Source: Bacteroidales bacterium UBA2287
Lineage (GTDB): Bacteria; Bacteroidota; Bacteroidia; Bacteroidales; Tenuifilaceae
DNA: 51,105 nucleotides
Assembly: GCA_002345675.1 (NCBI GenBank)
Contig: DDWL01000033.1
Coordinates: 1-51,105, forward strand
Reading direction: 5' to 3'
A program made the translations under genes and the position numbers. The notes under the pieces are model-generated. The model had not been told where the DNA came from, did no database searches, and saw nothing but the letters and a program-made list of their open reading frames with translations. Positions 15,341-23,956 of this stretch are shown here, in pieces. Positions within the stretch are counted from its first letter, which is position 1, and the number at the start of each line of letters is the position of its first letter.

Positions 15341-16948
15341 CTATTCCTCCGATGATTTTTTCTCATCCTTTTTTCTGCGAGCAAAAGTTTGAATGCACTC
15401 GCGCTGTGGAATTATAACCGAAACGCCTTGGTAAGCAAGTTCCTGTTTCATAATCCTAACATTTTCCTCGTGGTTCTTTTTAAGGGGAGTTAAAACAAAA
15501 ATATGATCGGGATGAACGCCAATACCTTTGCAAATTTCCAGTATTCGACCATGAGCCGAAGAGGTTTGGCCGCCAGTCATGCCGGTTGTTGAGTTGTCGG
15601 AGATGATTACGGTTATTGGAGAATTCTCGTTAACAGCATCGAGAAGGCCAGTCATTCCGCTGTGGGTAAAGGTTGAGTCGCCAATAACTGCAACTGAAGG
15701 AACTAAACCTGCATCGGCTGCACCCTTTGCCATTGTTATTGATGCGCCCATGTCGACACACGAATTTATGGCGTTAAACGGAGGCAAAGCACCAAGGGTA
15801 TAGCATCCTATATCGGCAAAAACACGACCTGCTCCAAAGTCAATAATAGCTTCGTTTAATGCTGTGTACACATCAATGTGACCGCAACCAGTACACAGCG
15901 AAGGTGGACGTTTACGAACTACATTTGGAATTGGCATTCCTTCGTAAACTTCCATGTTAAAGGCTTTTGCAATAATGGCAGGATTTAATTCGCCATCGCG
16001 GGGTAAAGTGCCATCGAGGCGACCATGAATGGGCTTGCCAATGTTTATAATACCTTTTACCATTTCCTCAATAACGGGCATGCCGTCTTCGAGTACCATA
16101 AGGGTTTCGCAATGGTCGTAAAGTTTATTTACAAGGCTTGAGGGAACAGGATACTGGCTAATTTTTAGCACGGAGTGGGGGCAACCATCGGGAAAATTCT
16201 CCATTAAGTAGTTGTGGGCAATTCCGGCAGCTATAATTCCTAACTTTTTGTTGTTACTAAGCGAAAGTCTATTAAAAGTCGACTTTTCGGCAAGCGATTC
16301 CATTACAGGAATTGTGTTTAGCAACTTTTTATAGTTAACCCTTGCAATGGCTGGAAGTAGAACAAACTGACGCGGATCGGTTGGTAACTTTAACTTGTTT
16401 TGTGGAGTTACCGCTTTACGCACAACACCCGAGCGCGAATGCGCTAAACGGGTTGTTATGCGAATCATAACCGGCACATTTAACCTTTCGGAAAGTTCGA
16501 ATGCCATGTAGACCATGTCGTAGGCTTCCTGCTGGTTAGTTGGCTCGAGAATTGGAATCATTGCAAATTTTGCATAAAACCTCGAGTCCTGCTCGTTTTG
16601 CGACGAGTGCATCGAGGGATCGTCGGCCGAAACAACAACTAAGCCGCCATTAACGCCGGTCATTGCTGCATTAATAAAGGCATCGGCGGCAACATTAAGC
16701 CCAACGTGCTTAAAGCATACCATGGCGCGCTTACCTGCGTACGACATGCCAATGGCAGCTTCCATTGCGGTTTTCTCGTTAGCCGACCAAACACGGTGAA
16801 TGTTAAGCTCGGCAGCCTGTTTCGAGTGCTGAACGAACTCCATAATTTCGGTTGAAGGAGTGCCGGGATATGCATAAACACCCGAAATACCGCCATCGAT
16901 TGCTCCTTGAGCTAAGGCTTCGTCGCCAAGTAGAAGAAGTTTCTCCAT
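15341..16948 (-). CDS. iorA: Indolepyruvate ferredoxin oxidoreductase, alpha subunit
   Basis: 535 residues. The N-terminal domain carries YAYPGTPSTEIMEF and EKTAMEAAIGMSYAGKRAM (2-oxoacid oxidoreductase pyrimidine-binding part). The C-terminal TPP domain carries PSLCTGCGHIDVYTAL, ADIGCYTLGALPPF and VIGDSTFTHSGMTGLLDAV with ISDNSTTGMTGGQ, which bind TPP-Mg. Many IorA proteins end with a two-[4Fe-4S] ferredoxin domain; here the protein stops after IPQRECIQTFARRKKDEKK with no CxxCxxCxxxC cluster motif, so electron transfer must use another route or an external ferredoxin. Confidence 0.94.
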   Translation of the reverse strand: MEKLLLLGDEALAQGAIDGGISGVYAYPGTPSTEIMEFVQHSKQAAELNIHRVWSANEKTAMEAAIGMSYAGKRAMVCFKHVGLNVAADAFINAAMTGVNGGLVVVSADDPSMHSSQNEQDSRFYAKFAMIPILEPTNQQEAYDMVYMAFELSERLNVPVMIRITTRLAHSRSGVVRKAVTPQNKLKLPTDPRQFVLLPAIARVNYKKLLNTIPVMESLAEKSTFNRLSLSNNKKLGIIAAGIAHNYLMENFPDGCPHSVLKISQYPVPSSLVNKLYDHCETLMVLEDGMPVIEEMVKGIINIGKPIHGRLDGTLPRDGELNPAIIAKAFNMEVYEGMPIPNVVRKRPPSLCTGCGHIDVYTALNEAIIDFGAGRVFADIGCYTLGALPPFNAINSCVDMGASITMAKGAADAGLVPSVAVIGDSTFTHSGMTGLLDAVNENSPITVIISDNSTTGMTGGQTSSAHGRILEICKGIGVHPDHIFVLTPLKKNHEENVRIMKQELAYQGVSVIIPQRECIQTFARRKKDEKKSSEE

Positions 16949-17107
16949 TTCTATGTTTTTTTATCTGATTTTGTGGCAATTACAATTTGTGTTAGCTCAA
17001 TTTCAATTTATTAGCAAATTGAACAGTAACGCAAAATATTGAAAGCAAAAATACCAAAAAAATTAAAATAATGCTCTAAAATTTAAAAAACGACTTCATT
17101 TTGAAAC

Positions 17108-17518
17108 TTAATCGATAATTGTTGCGGTAATCTTTCGACTGCCACCATTCTTTCGAAATTCGCAAAGGTAAATACCCTGCCAAGTTCCCATGGAAAGTTT
17201 GCCATTTGATATGGGAATAGAAACCGAAAAGCCAATAAGTGAAGCCTTTAGGTGGGCAGGCATATCGTCGGAACCCTCGTCGGTATGGGTAACCCAACTT
17301 TGCCCTTCGGGCACTAAGCGATTAAAGAATGTTTCAAAATCGCTGCGAACCGACGGATCGGCATTTTCGTTAATGGTAATGCATGCCGAGGTGTGGCGAA
17401 TAAAAAGGTTAAGTAACCCAGCGTTGGGTAGTTGTGGCAGTTGTTCGAGAATTTGGCGTGTAACCAAATGAAATCCATAGGGGTAGGGTGGAAGCGAGAA
17501 TTCAACCTGTTTAACCAT
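17108..17518 (-). CDS. YjbQ/UPF0047 family protein
   Basis: 136 residues, full length for the family. Signature parts: NLFIRHTSACITINENADP in the middle, the WVTHTDEGSDDMPAHLKASL segment with its conserved histidines, and the end GTWQGIYLCEFR. The compact beta fold forms trimers. E. coli YjbQ has been linked to weak thiamine-phosphate-synthase activity, but the true role is unclear. It stands alone between iorA and the ArsC-like gene. Confidence 0.92.
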   Translation of the reverse strand: MVKQVEFSLPPYPYGFHLVTRQILEQLPQLPNAGLLNLFIRHTSACITINENADPSVRSDFETFFNRLVPEGQSWVTHTDEGSDDMPAHLKASLIGFSVSIPISNGKLSMGTWQGIYLCEFRKNGGSRKITATIID

Positions 17519-17789
17519 GTCAACTTTTATATTAACGTTAAGTTCGATATAAGAAATAAATGTGCTATTTTTAATTTCTCGCTGATACCGCTGATTTACG
17601 CAGAAAATATTTTTAAGTTTTAATCATCCTGCGCTTATCTGCGTAATCTGCGTAATCTGCGAGAGACAATGAGTTAAAAAGTTTTGAGGTATTAAGGTTA
17701 TAATAAAAATCTTTACTGAAATTTAAACAGTTTCTAAAACAATCATTTTGTAAATTGCAAAGCATAACACCTCTGTGTTAAAACCTACG
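17519..17789. repeat. Spacer with TCTGCGTAA repeats
   Basis: GATTTACGCAGA (17593-17604) is inverted against TCTGCGTAATC (17638-17648). TCTGCGTAA then runs in tandem (about 2.7 copies, 17638-17661). AATTTAAACAGTTTCTAAA at 17719-17737 repeats the right end of the element at 14407-14599. No gene seen. Confidence 0.65.
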
Positions 17790-18218
17790 TTATATTAATG
17801 GTTTTACCTTGTGATGAATAAAATCGAAGCAAAAGTTCTCAAGTTCATCGCGGAGACGGGCAAATTCAACTTTTTTCTGATTTTCATCCTCAATTTCAAC
17901 TCCTGCCACATCGGGGAATGGGTACTCGTAAACCCGAGGATTACCTTTAAATACTGGAAGTATATGCTTTATTCCATCGCTTAAAAGAATTACATAGTCG
18001 AATTCCTTGCCATTTAATGCAGTAAATCCTTTCGATTTATATGCTGAAATATCGATAACGGCTTCGACCATAGCGTTAGCGGCATCGAGGTTTAATGATG
18101 TTGGAACAACACCTGCGCTGCTAACTTCAACTTCGCCTTTTCCGTAGTAGCTTAACCATCCTTCAGCTATTTGCGATCTGCAAGAGTTTCGCTCCGAAAC
18201 AACAAGTATTCTTTTCAT
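17790..18218 (-). CDS. ArsC-like / low-molecular-weight phosphatase-fold protein, nucleophile Cys replaced
   Basis: 142 residues with the fold of thioredoxin-coupled arsenate reductases and LMW tyrosine phosphatases. The P-loop reads VSERNSCRSQIAEGW. In B. subtilis ArsC the same place reads CTGNSCRSQ, whose first Cys is the nucleophile. Here that position is Ser8, while C13 and R14 are kept. The distal acid loop is present (YPFPDVAG). It may be a modified reductase, a binding protein or an inactive paralogue. It is a single gene with no arsenic genes beside it, so arsenate reduction should not be assumed. Confidence 0.82.
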   Translation of the reverse strand: MKRILVVSERNSCRSQIAEGWLSYYGKGEVEVSSAGVVPTSLNLDAANAMVEAVIDISAYKSKGFTALNGKEFDYVILLSDGIKHILPVFKGNPRVYEYPFPDVAGVEIEDENQKKVEFARLRDELENFCFDFIHHKVKPLI

Positions 18219-18266
18219 AGACGAATGTATTAGTTCGATTACATAAATATAAATAATTTACAATGC

Positions 18267-18302
18267 AAAACCCCACAAAGAATAAAAAACTTTGTGGGGT
18301 TT
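18267..18302 (-). terminator. Terminator of the TonB receptor/DUF4249 operon
   Basis: AAACCCCACAAAG (18268-18280) pairs with CTTTGTGGGGTTT (18290-18302) around a 9-base A-rich loop, 25 bases past the DUF4249 stop. It can also serve the gene on the other side of the gap. Confidence 0.8.
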
Positions 18303-18327
18303 AAGAAATTGAGAGGTTATAAATGTT

Positions 18328-19191
18328 TTAAAAGGTTGGGAAAGAGGCTATAACTGCACTAACTCGCTTTATAGAGTATGTTGTAAAGTAGCCAATGCCA
18401 TTGTTGCTAATGTTAGTTCGTGGATTAGCTGGAGCGCCACTAAATAGGGGATTTGAAGGTCTTGCTGTAGTTTGCGTTTCGGTTACGAACTTAAAGTAGT
18501 CCTCGGTTATTCCACATATTCCCGAAACAACTGTGTCGCCTGGCGAAAGAGCCGCTTGGTTCATCCAAAAATAGTTAGGAATTTCGTACATGTTGCTACC
18601 GTTAAAAAGTATATCGTCAAAAATTCTTAAATTAGAAATGGAGTCGGTTTCAAGTGTACTGTTTACCCAAGTATGAAACATATAGTAATTTTTGCTGTCA
18701 ACTGGATCGACCGCACCAGTAAATAAAGCCCAACTTCTCCAATCGGGGATATAAAAAACATTAATTGAATCGGGTTGCACTACATCAGGAAGGTACGACG
18801 TGGCTGTGTAGCTTTGCATAACTCCATCGCCTAACAGGTCTACATTTTGAATACTTAGAGTGTAGGCTTTTCCAATTTCGCCATAAACATTGGGTAGCGT
18901 AAAGTAAACACCTGCTTCAGTTTGCGATTCAGTAAGGGCGAAAACATTTTCACCATCGGTTATTGAAACATTGGCACCCGAAATTCCTTGGGGAGTAGCG
19001 TTGCTAAAGTATCCCCCCGAACGGCTTATTGCAATTTTGTGAGCAGTTGTGTCGGTGGTTAATTCGCCATAAACAACGCAACGAACATAAGTGCTATCGA
19101 GTTCAATGTCGTATCGTTCGGTACACGATGCAATGATAAATACCGAAATACTTAATATTGAAATTTTTTGCTTTGATAGTAGAGACTTCAT
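18328..19191 (-). CDS. DUF4249 lipoprotein
   Basis: 287 residues. A lipoprotein signal ends in the lipobox IIASC (Cys about residue 23), so it is probably anchored in the outer membrane. The body resembles DUF4249: an early VRCVVYGELTTDTTAHKIAI strand pair, an Ig-like SGANVSITDGENVFAL segment, and the typical ending GIGYFTTYSIKRVSAVI. DUF4249 proteins are usually encoded beside a TonB-dependent receptor and may act as its surface partner. Here only 3 bases separate the two genes. The substrate is unknown. Confidence 0.88.
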   Translation of the reverse strand: MKSLLSKQKISILSISVFIIASCTERYDIELDSTYVRCVVYGELTTDTTAHKIAISRSGGYFSNATPQGISGANVSITDGENVFALTESQTEAGVYFTLPNVYGEIGKAYTLSIQNVDLLGDGVMQSYTATSYLPDVVQPDSINVFYIPDWRSWALFTGAVDPVDSKNYYMFHTWVNSTLETDSISNLRIFDDILFNGSNMYEIPNYFWMNQAALSPGDTVVSGICGITEDYFKFVTETQTTARPSNPLFSGAPANPRTNISNNGIGYFTTYSIKRVSAVIASFPTF

Positions 19192-19194
19192 TTT

Positions 19195-21546
19195 TTAAAA
19201 CTTAAAGTTGTAGGTTATCGATGGAATTATTGAGAACAGGTAAGTCTTTTCGGCATAGGTAATATTCGGATTTTCTTCGTCCTGAACAAAGTTAATAGCC
19301 CATGCATTTTTCCTGTTATAAACATTATATATTGAAAGATTCCATTCGCTTTGCCATTTTTTCGCCTTTAACGCACGAGGCCTGTAGCTTACTGCAAAAT
19401 CGAGTCGATGATAGTTTGGGTAGCGGAAACTATTACGCGATGTGTAAAGCGGTAAAATGTTTCCCATAATTTCGTAGCGTCCCGAGGGAAAGGTTGCTGG
19501 TACGCCATTCGAAAACACCCAATTTGCCGACAGTGTCCACTTGGGGCTGTGTTCGTAGTTAAACACAACTGAAACATCGTGAGGCTTGTCGTAAGGAGCA
19601 GGGTACGATTTGCCATTGTTTATAGTTTCAATATTTCGGTAAACCTTCGAATAGGTATAGCTTACCCATCCGTTTATTTTTTTTCCTGTATAGCGAGCCA
19701 TAACCTCAATGCCGTATGCTTCGGCTGTTCCAGTTCGAAGTTCTCCTTCAAGTTTTTCGTTTAATAGCATGTTGGCAAAATCCTTAAAGTCCACCACGTT
19801 CCACATATCTTTAAAATAACCTTCAACCGAAGCTTCGAGGGAATTATTGAATAAATTTTGAAAGAATCCTAAAGCAAACTGATCGGCATACTGAGGTTTA
19901 ACATTTGGCGATGCTGTAAACCAAACGTCGAGAGGAGTTCCAGCATTCGAATTCGATGCCTGCTGAATGTACTGTACGGTGCGTGAATAGCTGGCTTTAA
20001 CCGATTGCGACTGATTAAAAGCGTATACTGCGCCAATTCGGGGTTCGAAGTTTATGTAGGTTTTGTATAGATCGCCCTTGTTATAAAATGATGAATCGGA
20101 AACCGAGTAATTGTTGTTGTAACTGTAAACTTTAGCTTTTCCTATGTTTTGGTGCGCCGAAAGCCTAAGGCCATACTTTAGGGTTAGCTTTTCGCCAACA
20201 CTTTGCTCGTTTTGAGCATAAATGCCATGCTCTAAGCTATAAGCATTGGGCATAATAATTTCGCTTAAAATGCTTTCGGTACCTGTGCCTTTAGCATTTC
20301 CAGGTTTCAAAAAGTGATAGGTAGTTTGCAGTCCAAACCGAATAGTATTATTGCTGTTGGCAAAGTAGTTAAAATCGAATTTTAGGCTATAGTCCTCCAT
20401 GTTCGATTTCCAAATAAACGATGATGCTTCGCCTTCGGGGGTTCCTAAAAAGTAGTTGTAGTTACTGTAAATTGCCGTTGTATTTAAAAAGAGTTTTTGA
20501 CCAAAAAGATGATTCCACCTAAACGAAAGAGTTTGGTTACCAAAACCAAACCGTGCAAATTCGCTTTTAAAAATATCGCGACCAAAGTAGCCCGAAATAA
20601 ACAGCCTATTCTTTTCATTAATTCGATGATTTAGCTTTAGGTTTAAGTCGTAAAAGTATAGGCGGTTATTGCGAATGTCGGGATTACTGGCCAGAGGGAG
20701 AAAAATATCGGCATAGGTTCTTCGTCCAGAAACTAGGAACGAAGTATTTTCGCTTAAAATTGGGCCTTCAATGGTTAATCGGCTCGAAATAGTTCCAATT
20801 CCTCCAGTTAAACTAAATTTTTTGTTATTTCCTTCTTTCATTCTAACATCGAGAAGCGATGCTAATCGTCCTCCCGACGAGGCAGGAATATCGCCTTTAT
20901 ACAGTTTTACATCTTTAACGGCATCGTTATTAAAAACCGAGAAGAATCCCATTAAATGCGAAGCATTATAAACAGTTGCCTCATCGAGCAGGATTAGGTT
21001 GTGGTCGGTTGCGCCACCTCTAACGCTAAATCCCGAAGATCCTTCGGCAACGCTTTTTACACCAGGCAGCAGCTGAATAGCTTTAATTACGTCAACCTCG
21101 CCCATTAGGGCAGGCATGCGTTGAATGCTTTTAATGTCGAGCCGAGTAGCGCTCATTTCGGCACGAGTAATATTTGCATTTGGCTTTTCGCGCGAAACAA
21201 CTACTTCAGTTAGTAAGGTCGACTCCTCACTTAGTTCTATGGTAAGATTAATATTCGAGGTAAGGCTAACCTTTTTTTCTATTGTGTTGAAGCCAATAAA
21301 AGAGTATACAACAGTGTAGGTTCCAGGATTTAAACTAAATGAGTAGTAGCCATAGCTGTTTGTTACTGCTCCCCTGTTCAGCTCTTTTATTACAATTGTT
21401 GCCCCTATAAGCTCTTCGCCATTGGTTTTGTCCTTAACGTAACCACTTAAGTTGAATTTACCTGCTAAATTTCCCTCTTCGGTATTATCAGCGTATAAAG
21501 TTGATATACTAATAAATAGAATTAAAAATAGAAAAATATTTTTCAT
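19195..21546 (-). CDS. TonB-dependent outer-membrane receptor with carboxypeptidase-like N-terminal domain
   Basis: 783 residues. After the signal peptide (ending in STLYAD) comes a carboxypeptidase-regulatory-like domain, about residues 30-115 (LSGYVKDKTNGEELIGATIV). The plug follows, about 120-230, with MPALMGEVDVIKAIQLLPGV, SSGFSVRGGATDHNLILLD and GGRLASLLDVRMKEG. A 22-strand-type barrel ends in the aromatic C-terminus SIIPSITYNFKF. It is larger than a porin but smaller than SusC proteins, and no SusD gene is present; the DUF4249 lipoprotein takes that place. It probably imports a large or scarce ligand using TonB energy. Confidence 0.93.
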   Translation of the reverse strand: MKNIFLFLILFISISTLYADNTEEGNLAGKFNLSGYVKDKTNGEELIGATIVIKELNRGAVTNSYGYYSFSLNPGTYTVVYSFIGFNTIEKKVSLTSNINLTIELSEESTLLTEVVVSREKPNANITRAEMSATRLDIKSIQRMPALMGEVDVIKAIQLLPGVKSVAEGSSGFSVRGGATDHNLILLDEATVYNASHLMGFFSVFNNDAVKDVKLYKGDIPASSGGRLASLLDVRMKEGNNKKFSLTGGIGTISSRLTIEGPILSENTSFLVSGRRTYADIFLPLASNPDIRNNRLYFYDLNLKLNHRINEKNRLFISGYFGRDIFKSEFARFGFGNQTLSFRWNHLFGQKLFLNTTAIYSNYNYFLGTPEGEASSFIWKSNMEDYSLKFDFNYFANSNNTIRFGLQTTYHFLKPGNAKGTGTESILSEIIMPNAYSLEHGIYAQNEQSVGEKLTLKYGLRLSAHQNIGKAKVYSYNNNYSVSDSSFYNKGDLYKTYINFEPRIGAVYAFNQSQSVKASYSRTVQYIQQASNSNAGTPLDVWFTASPNVKPQYADQFALGFFQNLFNNSLEASVEGYFKDMWNVVDFKDFANMLLNEKLEGELRTGTAEAYGIEVMARYTGKKINGWVSYTYSKVYRNIETINNGKSYPAPYDKPHDVSVVFNYEHSPKWTLSANWVFSNGVPATFPSGRYEIMGNILPLYTSRNSFRYPNYHRLDFAVSYRPRALKAKKWQSEWNLSIYNVYNRKNAWAINFVQDEENPNITYAEKTYLFSIIPSITYNFKF

Positions 21547-21603
21547 ATTTGGTTGTAGCGTGTCAATATTGTTTAAGAGTAAAAACTAAATTATAAACAA
21601 GAA

Positions 21604-22314
21604 TTAGTCGATATTGTTTTCAACAGTTGGTTTTCCATTTTTTCTGGGACCAAAAGCACCAAATAAGAATTTTACGTTAAACGTAGGGCTCGAAAACTGA
21701 CTCGCTTTAAATAGCGTTTTCGTTTCACCTGCCGAATTTAGGTATGTGTCGTTGTCGACTCCGTATACTAATCGATAACCCAAGCCAGCGTTTATTTTAA
21801 ACCAACGAGCAATGTTAATTTCAACATCAACTTCAGGAGTAATTACGCCTACCCAGTCGCGGTGGTGATCGTCGAAATCTCTAAAGTCTATTTTACTATC
21901 GAAAAGGCTTACAGCACCCCCTCCAACTTTAAGGCTAGTACCCCAGTGAACAAGTTTATGCGGATTGAAAATGTAGCCAACCCAAAGTCCTCCGTGGTTA
22001 AACCTAATTCGATTGTTTATATGCTGAACGGTGCTAGTTGCAGGATTGTATATGTCTTCGCGAGAATGGTTAGTCGCCAAGTCGTGACTATAGGCGCCAA
22101 TAAAGGTTTTGTAATTAAATAGAAAAGCGCCACCACCTCCCGAAGAGTATGCAATGTCGCCATCGACCATTGAAAGATCTAAAAAGTTGTTGCCAAACCC
22201 CGATACTTTTACCTTTTTAAAATCGATTAAGTACTCTGGCTCTGGTTTGCTTTGCCCAAATAGGGTGCTTAGCGAAATTAGAAGAGTAAAACTAGTTGCT
22301 ATTAGAGTTTTCAT
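21604..22314 (-). CDS. Predicted outer-membrane beta-barrel protein, paralogue A
   Basis: 236 residues with a signal peptide ending in STLFGQ. The body is glycine- and aromatic-rich with alternating strands: GGGGAFLFNYKTFIGAYS, GGLWVGYIFNPHKLVHWG, then VITPEVDVEINIARWFKINA and GLGYRLVYGV. It aligns by eye with the protein at 22596-23234 over most of its length (shared GGG, F-x-PHK and PxVxVExN-R plus GxxYR motifs). It precedes the TonB receptor by 57 bases on the same strand and may belong to that operon. Function not known. Confidence 0.8.
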   Translation of the reverse strand: MKTLIATSFTLLISLSTLFGQSKPEPEYLIDFKKVKVSGFGNNFLDLSMVDGDIAYSSGGGGAFLFNYKTFIGAYSHDLATNHSREDIYNPATSTVQHINNRIRFNHGGLWVGYIFNPHKLVHWGTSLKVGGGAVSLFDSKIDFRDFDDHHRDWVGVITPEVDVEINIARWFKINAGLGYRLVYGVDNDTYLNSAGETKTLFKASQFSSPTFNVKFLFGAFGPRKNGKPTVENNID

Positions 22315-22344
22315 GGTAATTAGTTTATTAAAAGTAGTTTGTAA

Positions 22345-22386
22345 AAAACCCCTTAATAATTGTTGGCTTAACCATTAAGGGGTTTT
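22345..22386 (-). terminator. Intrinsic terminator between the two OMP-like genes
   Basis: AAAACCCCTTAAT (22345-22357) pairs with ATTAAGGGGTTTT (22374-22386), a 13-bp stem. It follows the 47-residue gene and so separates the 23234-22420 unit from the 22314-18328 unit. Confidence 0.8.
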
Positions 22387-22419
22387 AAAATATTTACAGA
22401 ATGTAGATTTCGATTCCTT

Positions 22420-22563
22420 TTAGGAAATTCCACCAATAAAATTCTTTAGAAATTCCTTTTTGTACTTAAGTTCCTTGTACGACCTATACTTTATTATATA
22501 TATAGTTGCAACATCGACAAGGGCAAACAGGATTATACCTGCAATAAGACCAATTATAAACAT
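22420..22563 (-). CDS. Small single-pass membrane protein (47 aa)
   Basis: ATG at 22563 to TAA at 22420-22422. Residues 1-24 form one hydrophobic helix (MFIIGLIAGIILFALVDVAT), followed by a basic cytoplasm-like tail rich in Lys and Tyr. It starts 33 bases after the stop of the OMP paralogue at 22596-23234 and is followed at once by a strong terminator, so it is the last gene of a two-gene unit. No family was recognised. The clean hydrophobic/positive layout and operon position support a real gene. Confidence 0.65.
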   Translation of the reverse strand: MFIIGLIAGIILFALVDVATIYIIKYRSYKELKYKKEFLKNFIGGIS

Positions 22564-22595
22564 GATTTGAAGTATTAAGTTAGTTTTTGAAAAAT

Positions 22596-23234
22596 TTAAA
22601 AAGTTCCGAATTTGAATGTAATTGACCCGCTTGGGCCATTAAATGCATTGCTTGGAGTATCAGTTAGACTAACATTGGGCGCATACCTGTACGAAACACC
22701 CGCTGCAACGCGCATAAAGCGAAAAACGTTTAGCTCCACTTCGACAGAAGGTTCAACCACAAAAAAGTTCGATTGATCAATAATGTGCTGGCTTGGGTTG
22801 GTATTGTAATGATCCGTCATGCGCATGTCGGAGTAAAATAAATTACCCGCACCTATTAGAACTGGGAACGAGAGATGCGCCACTTTATGAGGCCTAACAA
22901 TAAAACCTAAAATTACGCCACCATAACCACCACCAAGATACCCACCATTACCTGCTGTTGTAGTAACATTTGCAAAGTTGGGTTCGTTAACAATTCCATA
23001 ACCGCCACCACCAAAAAAGAACGAGTGGTTTACCAAAACGGCACCCATACCACCTACAAGCCAAATATTTTGGCCGTCAAACTTCGAGAAGCTAACTCGA
23101 GGGCCACCAAATCCACCAAACGATAATTCTTTATTACCCCAAAGGGTTTCCATTTCCTTTTTCGAGTCGTCGTTTTGGGCAAATATTATCGTTGGTACAA
23201 CGATTAATGCTATTAAAAAAAGTGTTTTTTTCAT
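22596..23234 (-). CDS. Predicted outer-membrane beta-barrel protein, paralogue B
   Basis: 212 residues. The signal peptide ends in TIIFAQ. Very glycine-rich: FGGFGGPRVSFSKFDGQN, GGMGAVLVNHSFFFGGGGYG, GGYLGGGYGGVILGFIVRPH. It ends in the barrel-like SGSITFKFGTF with a C-terminal Phe. The PHKVAH and VEPSVEVELNVFRFMRVAAG segments match PHKLVH and ITPEVDVEINIARWFKINAG of the protein at 21604-22314, so the two are diverged duplicates. It leads a unit with the 47-residue membrane protein. Confidence 0.8.
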   Translation of the reverse strand: MKKTLFLIALIVVPTIIFAQNDDSKKEMETLWGNKELSFGGFGGPRVSFSKFDGQNIWLVGGMGAVLVNHSFFFGGGGYGIVNEPNFANVTTTAGNGGYLGGGYGGVILGFIVRPHKVAHLSFPVLIGAGNLFYSDMRMTDHYNTNPSQHIIDQSNFFVVEPSVEVELNVFRFMRVAAGVSYRYAPNVSLTDTPSNAFNGPSGSITFKFGTF

Positions 23235-23356
23235 GATTTTTTTTTTATTTAAAACAACAAGCGAGAGCCAATCAAACTATATGCCAAACGAAATTGCAAA
23301 ACTCAGCAAACCGACGAAATTGGGAAAATAGCTGATGAAATAGATTAAAAATGGTA

Positions 23357-23719
23357 TTATTCATTTTGAAAAATGATTGTATTTCCCTCGCAATCAATAA
23401 CTTCAAATTTATTTAACGAAAAAGTACTTTTTATTTTCACTTTCGAACGTAGGTTGTAGTAGTGAGCCAATACATTGCTAAATAGTAAATTAATAGTTTG
23501 CTCATTTCTTTCGAATTCACGCTCGGAACCTACTAAAAAAATAAGCTGTCCATTAAATGTTAGCATAAATTCAGTTCCAATATCGTTTTGGGCAGCAATT
23601 TCGAAACCTAAATACTCGGAATAGTAGCGTGCAGTAAAAAGAGGATAAGCTGATTCGATTTTTGTAATGGGTTTAAAACTTGTTTGTAACTCGTTCCTAC
23701 TTAAATTATTTAGTATCAT
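23357..23719 (-). CDS. VOC (glyoxalase/bleomycin-resistance fold) family-like protein
   Basis: The ATG at 23719 is preferred (120 aa); the longer frame to 23845 adds a hydrophobic stretch unlike this fold. The N-terminal half reads like a VOC module: ITKIESAYPLFTARYYSEYL, then GFEI, FMLTFNGQLIFLVG. The C-terminus ends KFEVIDCEGNTIIFQN, matching the usual D-x-x-GN-x-x-x-F strand. The His metal ligands of glyoxalase I are not evident, so catalysis is uncertain. It stands alone, divergent from the helicase gene. Confidence 0.6.
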   Translation of the reverse strand: MILNNLSRNELQTSFKPITKIESAYPLFTARYYSEYLGFEIAAQNDIGTEFMLTFNGQLIFLVGSEREFERNEQTINLLFSNVLAHYYNLRSKVKIKSTFSLNKFEVIDCEGNTIIFQNE

Positions 23720-23956
23720 GGCGAACAGCATAATAGTTAACAAAAACATATGCAAATCTATAGTTAGAGTTACTAAATAGAAATTATAAATCGGCGAAAG
23801 CCGAAAAGTTGAGGATGAAAGGGTATAAAAGGGAATTGATTGCAAAGTGCATTGTTTAATTTTTAAAAATCAATTTTAGCATAAACAAGGTTCATGTTTT
23901 ATAAACACGATTAACTATTTTTACAAAATGTTAAAAAACTGGTAGGCAATTTTCAT

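Noticed and set aside
17790..18218. Calling this gene arsC (arsenate reductase)
   Set aside because: The nucleophilic Cys position is Ser and there are no ars genes nearby.
19195..21546. SusC/SusD polysaccharide utilisation locus
   Set aside because: The receptor is too short for SusC, no SusD or glycoside hydrolase gene is present, and the partner is a DUF4249 lipoprotein.
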